A stretch of DNA of 64,000 nucleotides from assembly GCF_900100845.1 (NCBI RefSeq), contig NZ_FNFP01000003.1, forward strand, positions 286,572-350,571, given 5' to 3'. The notes under the pieces were generated by a model. That model had not been told where the DNA came from. It worked only from the letters and a program-made list of their open reading frames with translations, and searched no databases. The position numbers were made by a program, and so were the translations under genes. Of the stretch, positions 19,006 through 29,147 are shown piece after piece (within the stretch, counting starts at the first letter, position 1; the number at the start of each line of letters is the position of its first letter). Source of the DNA: Natronincola ferrireducens (GTDB lineage Bacteria > Bacillota > Clostridia > Peptostreptococcales > Natronincolaceae).

Positions 19006-20973
19006 ATGAGTGAAACAAAAATGGTTTCTCTTGATGAAATGGATGAGCAATTAATCCAGAAAGCAGAAGCAGAAGGCGTAGAGACTATGTGGGACAGAAA
19101 AAAAGCTATGAAGGCACCCTGTGGCTTTGGGGAAAAGGGAGTATGCTGTAGAATTTGTGCCATGGGACCCTGTAGAGTAAGTCCAGTGGAGGGCAAGGGG
19201 GCTCAAAGAGGTATCTGTGGTGCTACGGCCGACACAATCGTAGCTAGAAATCTTGCAAGAATGATAGCGGCAGGAACATCAGCCCACTCTGACCATGCTA
19301 GAGATATAGCCCATGTTATGCATATGGCTAGTAGAGATGGAAATTATACCATTAAAGATGAAAGGAAATTATTGTCATTAGCTGAAGAATGGGAAGTAAA
19401 CACAGAGGGCAGAGATATCTATGATGTAGCCCATGAAGTGGCAGAAATCGCATTGAATGAATTCGGTAAACCCTTCGGCACATTAAAGTTTCTAGAAAGA
19501 GCTCCTGAACCAAGAAAGAAAATTTGGAGAGAATTAGATATTGAGCCTAGAGCTATTGATAGAGAAATCGCTACTATTATGCACTCTACCCATATGGGAT
19601 GTACCAGTGATGCTGAATCTTTGCTAAAAATTGGTATGAGAACAGCCCTTGCTGATGGGTGGGGAGGTTCCATGATAGGAACAGTGTTTAGTGATATTTT
19701 ATTTGGAACTCCAGTGCCAAGGGAAACAGAAGCTAACCTAGGTGTTTTGGAGGAAAAACAAGTAAATATTATACTTCATGGACATGAACCAAGTCTATCA
19801 GAAATGATTGTTATGGCAGCACAAGATCCTCAGATAATCAAATTAGCTGAAGAGGTAGGGGCTGAAGGTATTAACTTAGCAGGAATGTGTTGTACTGGTA
19901 ACGAAGTAACCATGAGACATGGGGTTAAAATAGCTGGAAACTTCTTCCAACAAGAATTAGCAGTATTAACGGGAGTAATTGAAGCTGTTATTGTAGACGT
20001 TCAATGTATTTTCCCATCACTAACACCAATAACAGACTGCTACCATACTAAGTTTATCACCACATCGCCAAAGGCTAAGATCACAGGTGCTACCCATATA
20101 GAATTTAATGAAGAAAAAGCATTAGAGTCAGCCAAAAGCATCGTGAGAGAAGCTATAGAAAACTTTAAAAATAGAAAGAAAGAAAAAGTATTTATACCAC
20201 AAACAAAGAACCAAGCCACACTAGGCTACTCTGTAGAAGCAATTATAAAACAATTAGACAGAGTTGTAAATTCTAACATCGATCCTCAAGGAACTGTAAA
20301 GCCGTTGGCAGATGTTATTAAGGCAGGGGTATTAAGAGGAGCCGCAGGTATTGTTGGGTGTAACAATCCAAAAGTTAAACATGATTATAGTCATATAGAA
20401 ATCATGAAAAAATTAATTGCAAACGATGTTATCGTTGTAACAACTGGTTGTGCCGCTCAAGCTGCTGCTAAAGCAGGTTTAACAAGTAAAGATGCTGCCA
20501 AATTAGCTGGTAAAGGGCTTCAAGCGGTATGTGAATTGGTAGATATTCCACCAGTACTTCATATGGGATCCTGTGTAGATATTAGCCGTATTTTAACATT
20601 AGTAGGTGAGACAGCTAAGCACATGGGGGTAGACAACTGTGATTTACCAGTAGTTGGCGTAGCTCCAGAATGGATGTCAGAAAAAGCTGTAGCAATAGCT
20701 AACTATGTAATAGCAAGTGGTATTGATGTATTCTTAGGTGTAGAACCTCCAGTAATGGGCTCTGCTGCAGTTGTAGATATGTTAACTAACAAGCTTGAGG
20801 AGATGACGGGAGCTAAATTCTTTATAGATACAGATCCTCATAAATTGTCAGCTATGATGTTAGATAGAATAGAAGAAAAAAGAGCAAAATTAGAAGCAAG
20901 ATTAGGAAAAGAAATAGAGTATGGCATAACTAGAGCAGAGGAGGAAGAGGAAGGCGTTAAAGAGCTTGCATAA
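19006..20973 (+). CDS. cooS: Carbon monoxide dehydrogenase catalytic subunit
   Basis: A 655-residue Ni-Fe-S enzyme (also named AcsA) that reversibly reduces CO2 to CO, here supplying CO to acetyl-CoA synthase. N-terminal cysteines in CGFGEKGVCCRICAMGPC (residues 45-62) bind the B and D clusters. Downstream conserved Cys and His residues for the C-cluster are visible, for example HGHEPSL near 262, CCTG near 304, CNNPK near 452, TTGCAA near 483 and MGSCVD near 524. Length fits the family. ATG 19006 follows TAGGGGG. It opens the Wood-Ljungdahl operon after an unusually long and structured leader, which suggests the whole cluster is regulated from there. Confidence 0.97.
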   Translation: MSETKMVSLDEMDEQLIQKAEAEGVETMWDRKKAMKAPCGFGEKGVCCRICAMGPCRVSPVEGKGAQRGICGATADTIVARNLARMIAAGTSAHSDHARDIAHVMHMASRDGNYTIKDERKLLSLAEEWEVNTEGRDIYDVAHEVAEIALNEFGKPFGTLKFLERAPEPRKKIWRELDIEPRAIDREIATIMHSTHMGCTSDAESLLKIGMRTALADGWGGSMIGTVFSDILFGTPVPRETEANLGVLEEKQVNIILHGHEPSLSEMIVMAAQDPQIIKLAEEVGAEGINLAGMCCTGNEVTMRHGVKIAGNFFQQELAVLTGVIEAVIVDVQCIFPSLTPITDCYHTKFITTSPKAKITGATHIEFNEEKALESAKSIVREAIENFKNRKKEKVFIPQTKNQATLGYSVEAIIKQLDRVVNSNIDPQGTVKPLADVIKAGVLRGAAGIVGCNNPKVKHDYSHIEIMKKLIANDVIVVTTGCAAQAAAKAGLTSKDAAKLAGKGLQAVCELVDIPPVLHMGSCVDISRILTLVGETAKHMGVDNCDLPVVGVAPEWMSEKAVAIANYVIASGIDVFLGVEPPVMGSAAVVDMLTNKLEEMTGAKFFIDTDPHKLSAMMLDRIEEKRAKLEARLGKEIEYGITRAEEEEEGVKELA

Positions 20974-21011
20974 CACTATTATGCATCTTCCTAAATGAGT
21001 TTCAATCCTTA

Positions 21012-21057
21012 AGTTAACACAATTGATGCTACAATGCTAGTGACAATTGTGTTAACT
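21012..21057 (+). other. Intercistronic hairpin between cooS and cooC
   Basis: A perfect 14-bp inverted repeat, AGTTAACACAATTG with CAATTGTGTTAACT, around an 18-base loop. No T-tract follows, so it is more likely an mRNA-stability or processing element than a terminator. The half-site TTAACA also resembles a Rex half-site. Confidence 0.6.
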
Positions 21058-21142
21058 ACAATATATAAAGACTTTGACATTGATAAACATGAAATTTTAA
21101 AGATAAAAAATAGACAAAAAATTAGGAATACGGGTGATGAAG

Positions 21143-21916
21143 ATGAAGATAGCTATAACAGGTAAAGGTGGAGTAGGAAAAACAACATTTGCAGCGATGG
21201 TTAGTAGATTATATGCAGAAGAAGGATACAATGTTTTAAGTGTAGATGCAGATCCTGATGCAAATCTTGCCTTAGCATTGGGATTTCCAAAGGAATTAAT
21301 CGATGAAATAACGCCAATTTCAGAGATGAAAAATCTTGTGGCAGAACGCACAGGATCTACTCCTGGCAGCTTTGGCACCATGTTTAAAATGAACCCTAAA
21401 GTCAATGATATACCTGAAAAATATTGCAAGCAATACAATGGTGTAAAGGTTCTAACTATGGGGACAGTAGATACCGGTGGTTCTGGCTGTGTATGTCCAG
21501 AGCATGTTTTGCTAAAAGCTTTAACCTCTCATCTCATTTTAGGAAATAAAGATGTTATCGTGATGGATATGGAGGCAGGTATTGAACACTTAGGCAGAGG
21601 AACAGCAAAAAATGTAGATGCCTTTATTGTTGTAGTGGAACCCGGAGAAAGAAGCTTACAAACCTATAGAAAGGTTAAGCAATTAGCTACTGATATAGGG
21701 GTGGAAAAGATATTTGTAGTGGGAAATAAGGTAAGAAATGAAGAAGACAAAAACTTTATACTAGGGGAAGTTGAGGCAGATTGTTGTTTAGGCTTTATAG
21801 GCTACAACCCCAGCATAGTAGAGTCCGATAGAAGCAATCTATCACCCTATGATGCGAATGATAAGATAAAGGAGGAAGTACGTAGTATTTCAAATAAATT
21901 AAAGGGGGTTATATAA
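21143..21916 (+). CDS. cooC: CODH nickel-insertion ATPase CooC (first copy)
   Basis: A P-loop ATPase of the SIMIBI/MinD class, about 257 residues, with the deviant Walker [10 protein letters not shown] at the N-terminus and DADPDANLA near residue 35. The CxC motif CVCPEH near residue 118 matches the dimer-interface nickel site known in CooC. It is expected to load nickel into the CooS C-cluster, consistent with its position directly after cooS. In-frame starts exist at 21134 (GTG), 21137 and 21143; the last gives the usual N-terminus [10 protein letters not shown] and has CGGGTG six bases upstream. Its stop overlaps the start of fhs by one base (TAATG arrangement), implying translational coupling. 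Confidence 0.92.
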   Translation: MKIAITGKGGVGKTTFAAMVSRLYAEEGYNVLSVDADPDANLALALGFPKELIDEITPISEMKNLVAERTGSTPGSFGTMFKMNPKVNDIPEKYCKQYNGVKVLTMGTVDTGGSGCVCPEHVLLKALTSHLILGNKDVIVMDMEAGIEHLGRGTAKNVDAFIVVVEPGERSLQTYRKVKQLATDIGVEKIFVVGNKVRNEEDKNFILGEVEADCCLGFIGYNPSIVESDRSNLSPYDANDKIKEEVRSISNKLKGVI

Positions 21917-23592
21917 TGAGCTTTAAAAGCGATATTGAAATTGCCCAAGAGGCTAAGCTGCAGGATATAAGAGAAATAGCAGCGAAACTTGACCTAACAG
22001 AAGAAGATATTGAGCTTTATGGGAAGTATAAGGCAAAGGTAGACTACAATCTTCTGAATAAAGGAAACGGTGGAAAAAAAGCAAAACTTATTTTAACAAC
22101 TGCTATTAATCCAACTCCAGCAGGAGAAGGAAAAACCACAACTACAATTGGTGTGTCCGACGGATTAGCAAGACTAGGGAAAAAGACCATAGTGGCCTTA
22201 AGGGAGCCGTCCTTAGGTCCAGTGTTTGGGGTAAAGGGTGGTGCAGCCGGTGGTGGCTATGCTCAAGTAGTTCCAATGGAGGATATCAACCTTCATTTTA
22301 CTGGGGACTTCCATGCTATAGGAGCAGCAAATAACCTATTGGCAGCTATGTTAGATAATCATATTAACCATGGCAACCAATTGGGAATAGATAATAGAAA
22401 AGTTACATGGCGTAGAGCAATGGATATGAATGATCGACAGCTTAGAAACATCATTGATGGTATGGGTGGTAGAGGTAATGGAGTTGTAAGAGAGGATGGC
22501 TTTGACATTACTGTAGCATCTGAGGTTATGGCTGCCTTCTGTCTAGCTAATAATATCATTGACTTAAAAGAAAGATTAGGTAACATCATCGTAGCCTACA
22601 CAAGAGATGATAGACCTATTACAGCTAAAGATCTAAATGCCCATGGTGCCATGGCAGCTTTATTAAAGGATGCACTTAAGCCTAACCTAGTACAAACATT
22701 AGAAGGAACACCAGCCTTTGTACATGGTGGACCTTTTGCAAATATCGCCCATGGTTGTAACTCTGTAATAGCAACTAAAATGGCAATGCATTTTGCAGAT
22801 TATGTTGTAACAGAAGCAGGCTTTGGAGCGGATCTTGGAGCAGAAAAATTCCTAGATATCAAATGTAGAATGGCTGACTTAAAGCCAGATGCGGTTATCA
22901 TTGTGGCAACAGTAAGAGCACTAAAATACAACGGCGGTGTAGCCAAGGATCAGTTAAACCAAGAAAACCTTGAAGCCCTAGAAAAGGGATTGCCAAACCT
23001 ATTAAAACACGTAGAGAATATTACAAAGGTATTTAAGTTACCGGCTGTAGTGGCTATCAATAGATTCCCATTAGATACTGAGGCGGAATTAGAGTTAGTA
23101 AGAAATAGATGTAAAGAATTAGGGGTAAATGTAGCCTTATCAGAAGTATGGGCAAAAGGTGGAGAAGGTGGAGAAGAACTGGCACAGGAAGTATTAAGAC
23201 TGACGGAGGAAGAATCTACTTTAGAGTATACATATTCATCAGATATGCCAATTGCAGATAAGATTAAAGCAATTGCAACAAAAATCTATGGTGCTGATGG
23301 GGTAGATTTCACACCTGCAGCCTTAAAGGAAATGGATAAACTAGAAAAATTAGGATTTGATAAGTTACCTATCTGTATGGCAAAAACCCAATATTCCTTA
23401 AGTGATAATCCAAGCTTATTGGGAAGACCAGAAGGCTTCAACATCACTGTAAGACAAGTAAAAGTATCGGCGGGAGCAGGCTTTATTGTAGCCCTTACAG
23501 GAGAGATTATGACGATGCCAGGATTACCAAAGGTACCTGCTGCTGAAAGAATTGATGTAGATGAAGAAGGGGTAATCACAGGATTATTCTAA
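21916..23592 (+). CDS. fhs: Formate--tetrahydrofolate ligase
   Basis: A 558-residue enzyme that activates formate with ATP and tetrahydrofolate to give 10-formyl-THF, the first folate step of the methyl branch. The nucleotide loop [13 protein letters not shown] lies near residue 70, and the conserved [19 protein letters not shown] near 95. Length matches the family (about 556). AAAGGGGG precedes the ATG, which is coupled to cooC. No formate dehydrogenase is encoded in this window, so formate must be made by genes elsewhere. Confidence 0.97.
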   Translation: MSFKSDIEIAQEAKLQDIREIAAKLDLTEEDIELYGKYKAKVDYNLLNKGNGGKKAKLILTTAINPTPAGEGKTTTTIGVSDGLARLGKKTIVALREPSLGPVFGVKGGAAGGGYAQVVPMEDINLHFTGDFHAIGAANNLLAAMLDNHINHGNQLGIDNRKVTWRRAMDMNDRQLRNIIDGMGGRGNGVVREDGFDITVASEVMAAFCLANNIIDLKERLGNIIVAYTRDDRPITAKDLNAHGAMAALLKDALKPNLVQTLEGTPAFVHGGPFANIAHGCNSVIATKMAMHFADYVVTEAGFGADLGAEKFLDIKCRMADLKPDAVIIVATVRALKYNGGVAKDQLNQENLEALEKGLPNLLKHVENITKVFKLPAVVAINRFPLDTEAELELVRNRCKELGVNVALSEVWAKGGEGGEELAQEVLRLTEEESTLEYTYSSDMPIADKIKAIATKIYGADGVDFTPAALKEMDKLEKLGFDKLPICMAKTQYSLSDNPSLLGRPEGFNITVRQVKVSAGAGFIVALTGEIMTMPGLPKVPAAERIDVDEEGVITGLF

Positions 23593-23616
23593 AAATAAAT
23601 GCTGGGAGGAAGGACA

Positions 23617-24246
23617 ATGAAATTAGTAGATAAAAGCTGTAGGGAATTTACTAATGTCCTCTCCTCTAAAGCTGCTGTGCCTGGAGGTGGAGGAGCAGCA
23701 GCTTTAGTAGGAGGACTGGGGGCTGCTTTAGGAGGAATGGTTTGCAACTTAACCATAGGCAAGAAAAAATATGCACAATATGAAGAAGAAGTTAAAGAAA
23801 TTTTAAGGAAAACAGAAGAATTACAAGAAGATTTACTTAAGATGATAGACGAAGATGCAGAAAACTTTTTACCTCTTTCGAAAGCCTATGGACTCCCCAA
23901 AAACACTGAGGAAGAAAGGGCTGAAAAAGAAAGAGTATTACAAGAAGCCTTAAAGATTGCTTGTGAAGTACCTATTAAAATTGTAAGAACCTCCTATGAA
24001 GCTATCAAACTCCACGAAGCATTGGTGGACAAAGCCTCTAAATTAGCTATAAGTGATGTAGGTGTAGGGGTACAGTGCTTAAGGTCAGCTTTAATAAGTG
24101 GTCAACTAAATGTTATTATTAACATTAGCATGATTAAAGACGATGACTATGTGAAAAGGGTTAAAGAAGAAACCGACACTCTAGTAGCAGAAGGAACAAA
24201 AATTGCTGATGAGGTGTATAAAAAGGTAGAAGCAATCCTTTCGTAA
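23617..24246 (+). CDS. fchA: Methenyltetrahydrofolate cyclohydrolase FchA
   Basis: A 209-residue member of the formiminotransferase-cyclodeaminase superfamily, which in acetogens catalyses 10-formyl-THF to methenyl-THF. The N-terminal glycine-rich block VPGGGGAAALVGGLGAALG and the helical body fit the family. The start at 23617 is chosen because GGGAGGAAGG lies just upstream; an in-frame ATG at 23599 precedes that site. It lies between fhs and folD, in reaction order. The presence of this enzyme explains why FolD downstream has lost cyclohydrolase residues. Confidence 0.93.
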   Translation: MKLVDKSCREFTNVLSSKAAVPGGGGAAALVGGLGAALGGMVCNLTIGKKKYAQYEEEVKEILRKTEELQEDLLKMIDEDAENFLPLSKAYGLPKNTEEERAEKERVLQEALKIACEVPIKIVRTSYEAIKLHEALVDKASKLAISDVGVGVQCLRSALISGQLNVIINISMIKDDDYVKRVKEETDTLVAEGTKIADEVYKKVEAILS

Positions 24247-24359
24247 GCAGTGATAATGTTAGGTAATAAACAATGCCTGTTGATATAAATATAGAGAAGG
24301 CTACTCATAAATAGCAAAACATTTCAGCATAGATAAAAAATATGGAATGGGGGATTAAC

Positions 24360-25214
24360 ATGGGAGAGATTATTAAAGGCAAACCAGTTGCTGATAAAAT
24401 CAGTGAAGACTTGGTTCGAGAAATTGAAGGATTAAGAGGTAAAGGGATACAACCTAAATTGTCTATTGTAAGAGTAGGAGCTAGACCAGATGACCTTGCC
24501 TATGAAAAGGGAGCTTTAGGTCGATGTAAGAAGGTGGGAGTCGAAACAGAAGTTATAGAACTAGCGGAAGATATTACTCAAGATAAATTTATAGAAGAGT
24601 TAAAAAGACTAAACGAAGATAAGGCTGTAAACGGAATACTTATTTTCAGACCACTTCCAAAGCACTTAGATGAAAGTGTTATCAAGTATGTTATTGCACC
24701 AGAGAAGGATGTTGATTGCTTAAGTCCAATTAATGTTGGGAAGATGACAGAGGGAGACAATACAGGATTTCCTCCTTGTACACCAACGGCAGTAGTAGAA
24801 ATACTAAAGCATTATGGTGTAGAACTACAAGGTAAAGATTGTGCTATTATAGGGGCTTCCATGGTGGTAGGTAAACCTGCAGCCTTATTATTATTAAATG
24901 AAAATGCTACAATTTCTGTTTGTCATATCTTTACTAAGGATTCAGCTAAGGTGGCTAGCCAAGCTGATATTGTAGTAGTTGGGGTAGGAGTACCTAGATT
25001 AGTAAAAGAAAATTGGATTGCAGAAGGTGCTGTAGTAATTGATGTAGGTATTAATGTAGATGATGAAGGTAATCTATGTGGGGATGTAGATTTCGATGGT
25101 GTGAAAGATAAAACTTCCATGATTACACCAGTACCAGGTGGAGTAGGATCTGTTACCACATCTATATTAGCTAAACATGTAGTGAAGGCTTGCAAACAGC
25201 AAAATAATTTATAG
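24360..25214 (+). CDS. folD: Methylenetetrahydrofolate dehydrogenase FolD, probably dehydrogenase-only
   Basis: A 284-residue FolD-family protein. The NAD(P)-binding part carries GASMVVGKPAALLLL near residue 160 and TPVPGGVGSVTTSIL near 259. The conserved tyrosine (Tyr48) and the Asp in KDVD (Asp117) are present. However, the lysine equivalent to E. coli Lys56 is Ala52 (YEKGA instead of YxxxK), and the glutamine equivalent to Gln98 is Phe96 (IFRPLP instead of VQLPLP). Both are needed for cyclohydrolase activity in bifunctional FolD, so this copy probably only reduces methenyl-THF to methylene-THF. The start at ATG 24360 follows a GGGGG site; an in-frame ATG at 24342 overlaps it. Confidence 0.93.
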   Translation: MGEIIKGKPVADKISEDLVREIEGLRGKGIQPKLSIVRVGARPDDLAYEKGALGRCKKVGVETEVIELAEDITQDKFIEELKRLNEDKAVNGILIFRPLPKHLDESVIKYVIAPEKDVDCLSPINVGKMTEGDNTGFPPCTPTAVVEILKHYGVELQGKDCAIIGASMVVGKPAALLLLNENATISVCHIFTKDSAKVASQADIVVVGVGVPRLVKENWIAEGAVVIDVGINVDDEGNLCGDVDFDGVKDKTSMITPVPGGVGSVTTSILAKHVVKACKQQNNL

Positions 25215-25233
25215 GGACAATAGGGCTTATTTA

Positions 25234-25266
25234 ACCAGTAAAAGAGCAAAAAACTTTTTTACTGGT
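25234..25266 (+). other. Intercistronic hairpin between folD and metV
   Basis: ACCAGTAAAA pairs with TTTTACTGGT-type arm (25234-25243 with 25257-25266). No T-run follows the stem. It may modulate message levels within the operon. Confidence 0.45.
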
Positions 25267-25306
25267 AAGCTTCTGAAGAAACTTTGGTTAAAAGGGGGAA
25301 TAGAAA

Positions 25307-25978
25307 ATGATTATTTCACAAAAAAAACCTATGGAAGAAATTTTAAAGTTCTTAGAGAAAAGTTCCAAGGTTATTATTACAGGATGTAGTGAATGTGCTT
25401 CTGTATGTAAGGTAGGGGGAGAAGAAGAAGTACAGGAAATGAAGGAGCGTTTAGAAGTAGAGGGAAAAGAAATTTTAGGAACTACTGTGTTAGATGGTGC
25501 CTGTAACTTTTTAAATACAAGAAAAGATTTAAAGCAATTTAAAGAAGAAATAAAGGAAGCTGATGCTATACTTTCCTTATCCTGTGGTGACGGTACTCAA
25601 ACCATAGCTAAAGCTGCTAAGATTCATGTTTATCCAGGAACAGATACTATGTTTATTGGGGAGATAGAGAGAATTGGACAATTTGAAGAAGCCTGTAAAG
25701 CCTGTGGCGAGTGTGAACTAGGCTGGACCGCATCCATTTGTCCTATAACAAAATGTGCTAAAGGATTAATCAATGGGCCATGCGGTGGGGCTAGGGATAG
25801 AAAGTGTGAAGTTGGTACAGAGAATGACTGTGCTTGGATCATGATTTATGAAAAACTAAAGGAATCTGGAGAATTAGCTAACATGATGGAAATGAGGGCA
25901 CCAAAAGATTTCCAAAAATCAAATAGTCCTAGAAAAATAAATCTAAAAGAACAAAACAAACAAACTGTAGAAGCTTAG
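25307..25978 (+). CDS. metV: Methylenetetrahydrofolate reductase partner MetV
   Basis: A 223-residue cysteine-rich protein of the MTHFR C-terminal zinc/iron-sulfur family. Motifs include CSECASVC near residue 28 and a cluster CKACGECELGW, CPITKCAKGLINGPCGG and KCEVG between about 130 and 175. In acetogens MetV pairs with MetF to form the methylene-THF reductase core, with MetV providing iron-sulfur or structural cysteines. It lies directly upstream of metF with a 19-base gap. No RnfC2-like third subunit is seen, so this enzyme is of the two-subunit MetVF type. Confidence 0.9.
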   Translation: MIISQKKPMEEILKFLEKSSKVIITGCSECASVCKVGGEEEVQEMKERLEVEGKEILGTTVLDGACNFLNTRKDLKQFKEEIKEADAILSLSCGDGTQTIAKAAKIHVYPGTDTMFIGEIERIGQFEEACKACGECELGWTASICPITKCAKGLINGPCGGARDRKCEVGTENDCAWIMIYEKLKESGELANMMEMRAPKDFQKSNSPRKINLKEQNKQTVEA

Positions 25979-25997
25979 TGGATAAGGGGGTATTCAT

Positions 25998-26879
25998 ATG
26001 AGTTTATTAAAAGAGGTATTAGAAAGAGGAGAATTTGCTGTAACTGCAGAAATGGCTCCACCAAAGGGAATAGACTTGAATCATTTAATGGAGTGTGCAA
26101 GAGCTATAAAGGGTAGAGTCCATGGTGTAAATGTAACTGACTTTCAATCGGCTGTTATGCGAGCTACTTCTTTAGTAACATGTAAGTTATTAAAGGATGA
26201 AGGATTAGAGCCAGTTTTACAAATGACCGGAAGGGATAGAAACAGAATAGCTATTCAGGGGGAATTTTTAGCAGCGGGGGTTTTCGGTATTAAAAATGTA
26301 TTGTCCCTTACAGGAGACCATACAGTAGTTGGGGATCATCCTCAGGCAAAACCCGTTTATGATTTAGATAGTGTTGGGATTTTACAGACGGCAACTATTA
26401 TGATGGATGGGAAAGACTTAGTAGGAAATGATCTGCAGGGAACTCCAGAATTTTTCTTGGGGGCATGTGTGACACCAAGGTTTGATCCTGTAGAAGCTCA
26501 AATATTAAAAATGGAAAAGAAAATCAACGCAGGAGCTAAATTCTTCCAAACTCAAGCAGTGTTTGATATAGAAACCATGAGGGAATTTAGAGAAAAAACA
26601 AAGCATCTAGATACAAAAGTTTTAGCAGGTATAATACCTCTTAAATCTGCTGCAATGGCGAAGTTTATGAACAACAACGTTCCAGGAATTTATGTGCCAG
26701 AGGAACTGATTGAAAGAATGAAAAACACGCCAAAGGAACAACGGGTTGCAGAAGGAATAAAAATTGCAGGAGAGTTTATTCAACAGCTTAGAGAAGAAAA
26801 TCTATGCGATGGTGTACATGTTATGGCTATCGGTGCTGAAGAAAATGTACCTGCCATATTAGATGCAGCAGGATTATAA
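25998..26879 (+). CDS. metF: Methylenetetrahydrofolate reductase MetF
   Basis: A 293-residue TIM-barrel flavoprotein that reduces methylene-THF to methyl-THF, the last folate step before methyl transfer. Family features visible are the N-terminal AEMAPPKG (active-site glutamate in place of the usual E-x-xPP context), LSLTGDH near residue 100, and a C-terminal KFFQTQAVFD-type strand near 180. Length fits the MetF core. AAGGGGG precedes the ATG. The electron donor cannot be read from the sequence. Confidence 0.94.
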   Translation: MSLLKEVLERGEFAVTAEMAPPKGIDLNHLMECARAIKGRVHGVNVTDFQSAVMRATSLVTCKLLKDEGLEPVLQMTGRDRNRIAIQGEFLAAGVFGIKNVLSLTGDHTVVGDHPQAKPVYDLDSVGILQTATIMMDGKDLVGNDLQGTPEFFLGACVTPRFDPVEAQILKMEKKINAGAKFFQTQAVFDIETMREFREKTKHLDTKVLAGIIPLKSAAMAKFMNNNVPGIYVPEELIERMKNTPKEQRVAEGIKIAGEFIQQLREENLCDGVHVMAIGAEENVPAILDAAGL

Positions 26880-26900
26880 AATGAAAGGGGGTATTTAGAA

Positions 26901-28274
26901 GTGAAGGTAGCAGTAATCGGTGGTGGTCCAGGGGGATATGTAGCTGCTATCAAGGCAGCAATGCTCGGAGCAGATGTTACTTTGATTGAGAAAAAAAGAG
27001 TAGGAGGAACCTGCTTAAATGTAGGCTGTATTCCTACCAAATCGTTATTAGCTTCTTCAGATACACTTGGAGTTGTAAGAGATGCCAAAAGTTACGGGAT
27101 AAATATTGATGGCAACATTGAACCAGATATGCAAGCTATGATGAAGAGAAAAGATAAAATTGTAGAGCAGCTGGTGAAGGGAATAGAGTTTTTATTTGAT
27201 AAAAAGGGTATCAACCTAATCAATGGGTTCGGTAAACTAATTGATAAAAATAAAATAGAGGTTACAAAAGAGGATGGATCTAAAGAAGAAGTTGAAGCCG
27301 ATAAAATTATTTTAGCAACCGGTTCTGTGCCAATTGTTCCCCCAATCTTTCCTTATGATGGCAAAAAAATCATCACCAGTGATGAGGCCCTTTTCTTAGA
27401 GGAAGTACCACAGTCCATGATTATTGTTGGTGGCGGTGTAATTGGATGTGAGTTCGGACAATTCTTCAGTAAAATGGGCACAACGGTTACTATCGTTGAG
27501 ATGGCAGAACAATTATTACCTCATGAGGATAAGGATGTCGCAAAACAGTTGGAAAGATCCTTCAAAAAAGATAAAATAAAGATGTTAACAGGACAAAAGA
27601 TTAACAAATGTGAAGTACAGGACAATAAAGTCGTTGCATATTTAGAGGGAGACAAAACTGTAGAAGCTGACGTGATGTTGGTTTCTGTAGGTAGAAAACC
27701 CTATCTAGAAAATCTGGGGTTAGAAGATATAGGTGTCAATACAGAAAAAGGCAAGGTTGTCGTCAATAAAAAGATGGAAACAAATATTGAGGGCATTTAT
27801 GCTATAGGCGATATTGTAGATACACCATTCTTAGCCCATGTAGCATCTAAAGAAGGTTTAATAGCAGCAGAAAATGCTTTAGGTGGGGACAAAACAGTTA
27901 GCTATAGAGCAGTACCTAGATGTATTTATACTGGACCTGAAGTAGCTGCTGTTGGTATAACTGAAAAAGAAGCAGAAGCCAAAGGTATGATCTATCATGT
28001 AGGAAAATTTGACTTCAGAGGATTAGGTAAAGCTCAGGCTATAGGGCACTTCCAAGGTTTTGTAAAGATCTTGGTGGATGATGAAGATATCATCATTGGA
28101 GCTGCCATTGTAGGGCCCCATGCTACCGATCTTTTAGCTGAACTTAGTTTGGCTGTTGAGTTACAGTTAACAGCTGAAAAGGTAGGAGATGTAATTCATC
28201 CTCACCCTACCTTATCGGAGGGTATTATGGAGGCATTACATGACATACATAAGGCTTGTGTGCATGCAGTATAG
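26901..28274 (+). CDS. lpdA: Dihydrolipoamide dehydrogenase-like flavoprotein
   Basis: A 457-residue pyridine nucleotide-disulfide oxidoreductase. It has the FAD loop GGGPGGYVAA, the redox pair CLNVGC, the NAD-binding loop GGGVIGCEFG near 180, and the C-terminal catalytic HPHPTLSE near 434. It would transfer electrons between NADH and lipoyl or related thiols. Its place in the operon, together with gcvH downstream, is also found in other clostridial Wood-Ljungdahl clusters. The partner there is not established; H-protein or another lipoylated carrier is likely. It starts at GTG 26901 after AAAGGGGG. Confidence 0.94.
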   Translation: MKVAVIGGGPGGYVAAIKAAMLGADVTLIEKKRVGGTCLNVGCIPTKSLLASSDTLGVVRDAKSYGINIDGNIEPDMQAMMKRKDKIVEQLVKGIEFLFDKKGINLINGFGKLIDKNKIEVTKEDGSKEEVEADKIILATGSVPIVPPIFPYDGKKIITSDEALFLEEVPQSMIIVGGGVIGCEFGQFFSKMGTTVTIVEMAEQLLPHEDKDVAKQLERSFKKDKIKMLTGQKINKCEVQDNKVVAYLEGDKTVEADVMLVSVGRKPYLENLGLEDIGVNTEKGKVVVNKKMETNIEGIYAIGDIVDTPFLAHVASKEGLIAAENALGGDKTVSYRAVPRCIYTGPEVAAVGITEKEAEAKGMIYHVGKFDFRGLGKAQAIGHFQGFVKILVDDEDIIIGAAIVGPHATDLLAELSLAVELQLTAEKVGDVIHPHPTLSEGIMEALHDIHKACVHAV

Positions 28275-28350
28275 AGGATAGGGCCTATTTAAAAGTCCTG
28301 TCCCCTCAAAGCAAGGCTTTTGTCTACAACAAACAGGAGGGAGATACACT

Positions 28351-29124
28351 ATGGGATACACAATTGCTGTAGCAGGTAAAGGTGGAACAGGAAAAACAAC
28401 ATTGACAGGGCTTTTAATAGACTACTTAGTAAAGAATGGTGAAAAGCCTATTTTAGCGGTGGATGCCGATGCCAATGCCAATTTAAATGAAGTGCTAGGG
28501 GAAGAGGTAGAGGTTACCATTGGAGAAATAAGAGAAGAGGTTAGTAAACGAGAAAATACAGGAAACAATTTTCCTGGTGGAATGACAAAAGCCCAATATC
28601 TAAAGTATCGCTTGAATGCTGGGATGATAGAAGGTAGAGGCTATGATTTGTTGGTAATGGGTCGTTCTGAAGGGCAGGGGTGTTACTGTTATGTAAATGG
28701 TATGTTAAGGGAGCAAATTGATTCCCTTGCCGATAGCTATAAATACTTAGTTATTGATAATGAGGCTGGCATGGAACACTTAAGCAGAAAAACAACAAAA
28801 TATATCGATACCCTACTATTGGTTAGTGATGCATCAAGGCGGGGAATTCAAGCGGTGGCTAGAATTAATCAACTGGTGAAGGAACTAGAATTAAATGTAG
28901 CAAATATTTATCTAATTGTAAATAGAGTACCTAATGGACAGTTAAAAGAAGATACAATAGAAGAGATAGAAAAGCAAGGACTAAATCTACTTGGGGTAGT
29001 ACCTATGGATCAACAAATATATGAATATGATGCTCAGGGTATGCCGACAGTAACCTTACCAGAGGATTCCATATCAAAAAGGGCATTGAATAATATATTT
29101 TCAAAAATCCAGTTTAAAAAGTAA
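28351..29124 (+). CDS. cooC2: CooC-family nickel-insertion ATPase (second copy)
   Basis: A 257-residue SIMIBI ATPase with the loop GKGGTGKTT, DADANANLNE near residue 38 and a CYCYVNG motif near residue 110 matching the CooC nickel CxC site. It differs clearly from the first copy at 21.1 kb. Its position next to the corrinoid and synthase genes suggests it serves acetyl-CoA synthase (A-cluster) maturation, as proposed for the AcsF/CooC2 group; this is inference. GGAGGG precedes the ATG. Confidence 0.88.
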   Translation: MGYTIAVAGKGGTGKTTLTGLLIDYLVKNGEKPILAVDADANANLNEVLGEEVEVTIGEIREEVSKRENTGNNFPGGMTKAQYLKYRLNAGMIEGRGYDLLVMGRSEGQGCYCYVNGMLREQIDSLADSYKYLVIDNEAGMEHLSRKTTKYIDTLLLVSDASRRGIQAVARINQLVKELELNVANIYLIVNRVPNGQLKEDTIEEIEKQGLNLLGVVPMDQQIYEYDAQGMPTVTLPEDSISKRALNNIFSKIQFKK

Positions 29125-29147
29125 TTTTACTTAAGGGGGCGATTGAA

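Noticed and set aside
18912..19196. Minus-strand reading frame overlapping the cooS start
   Set aside because: It is mostly antisense to cooS codons, has no family similarity and no ribosome site.
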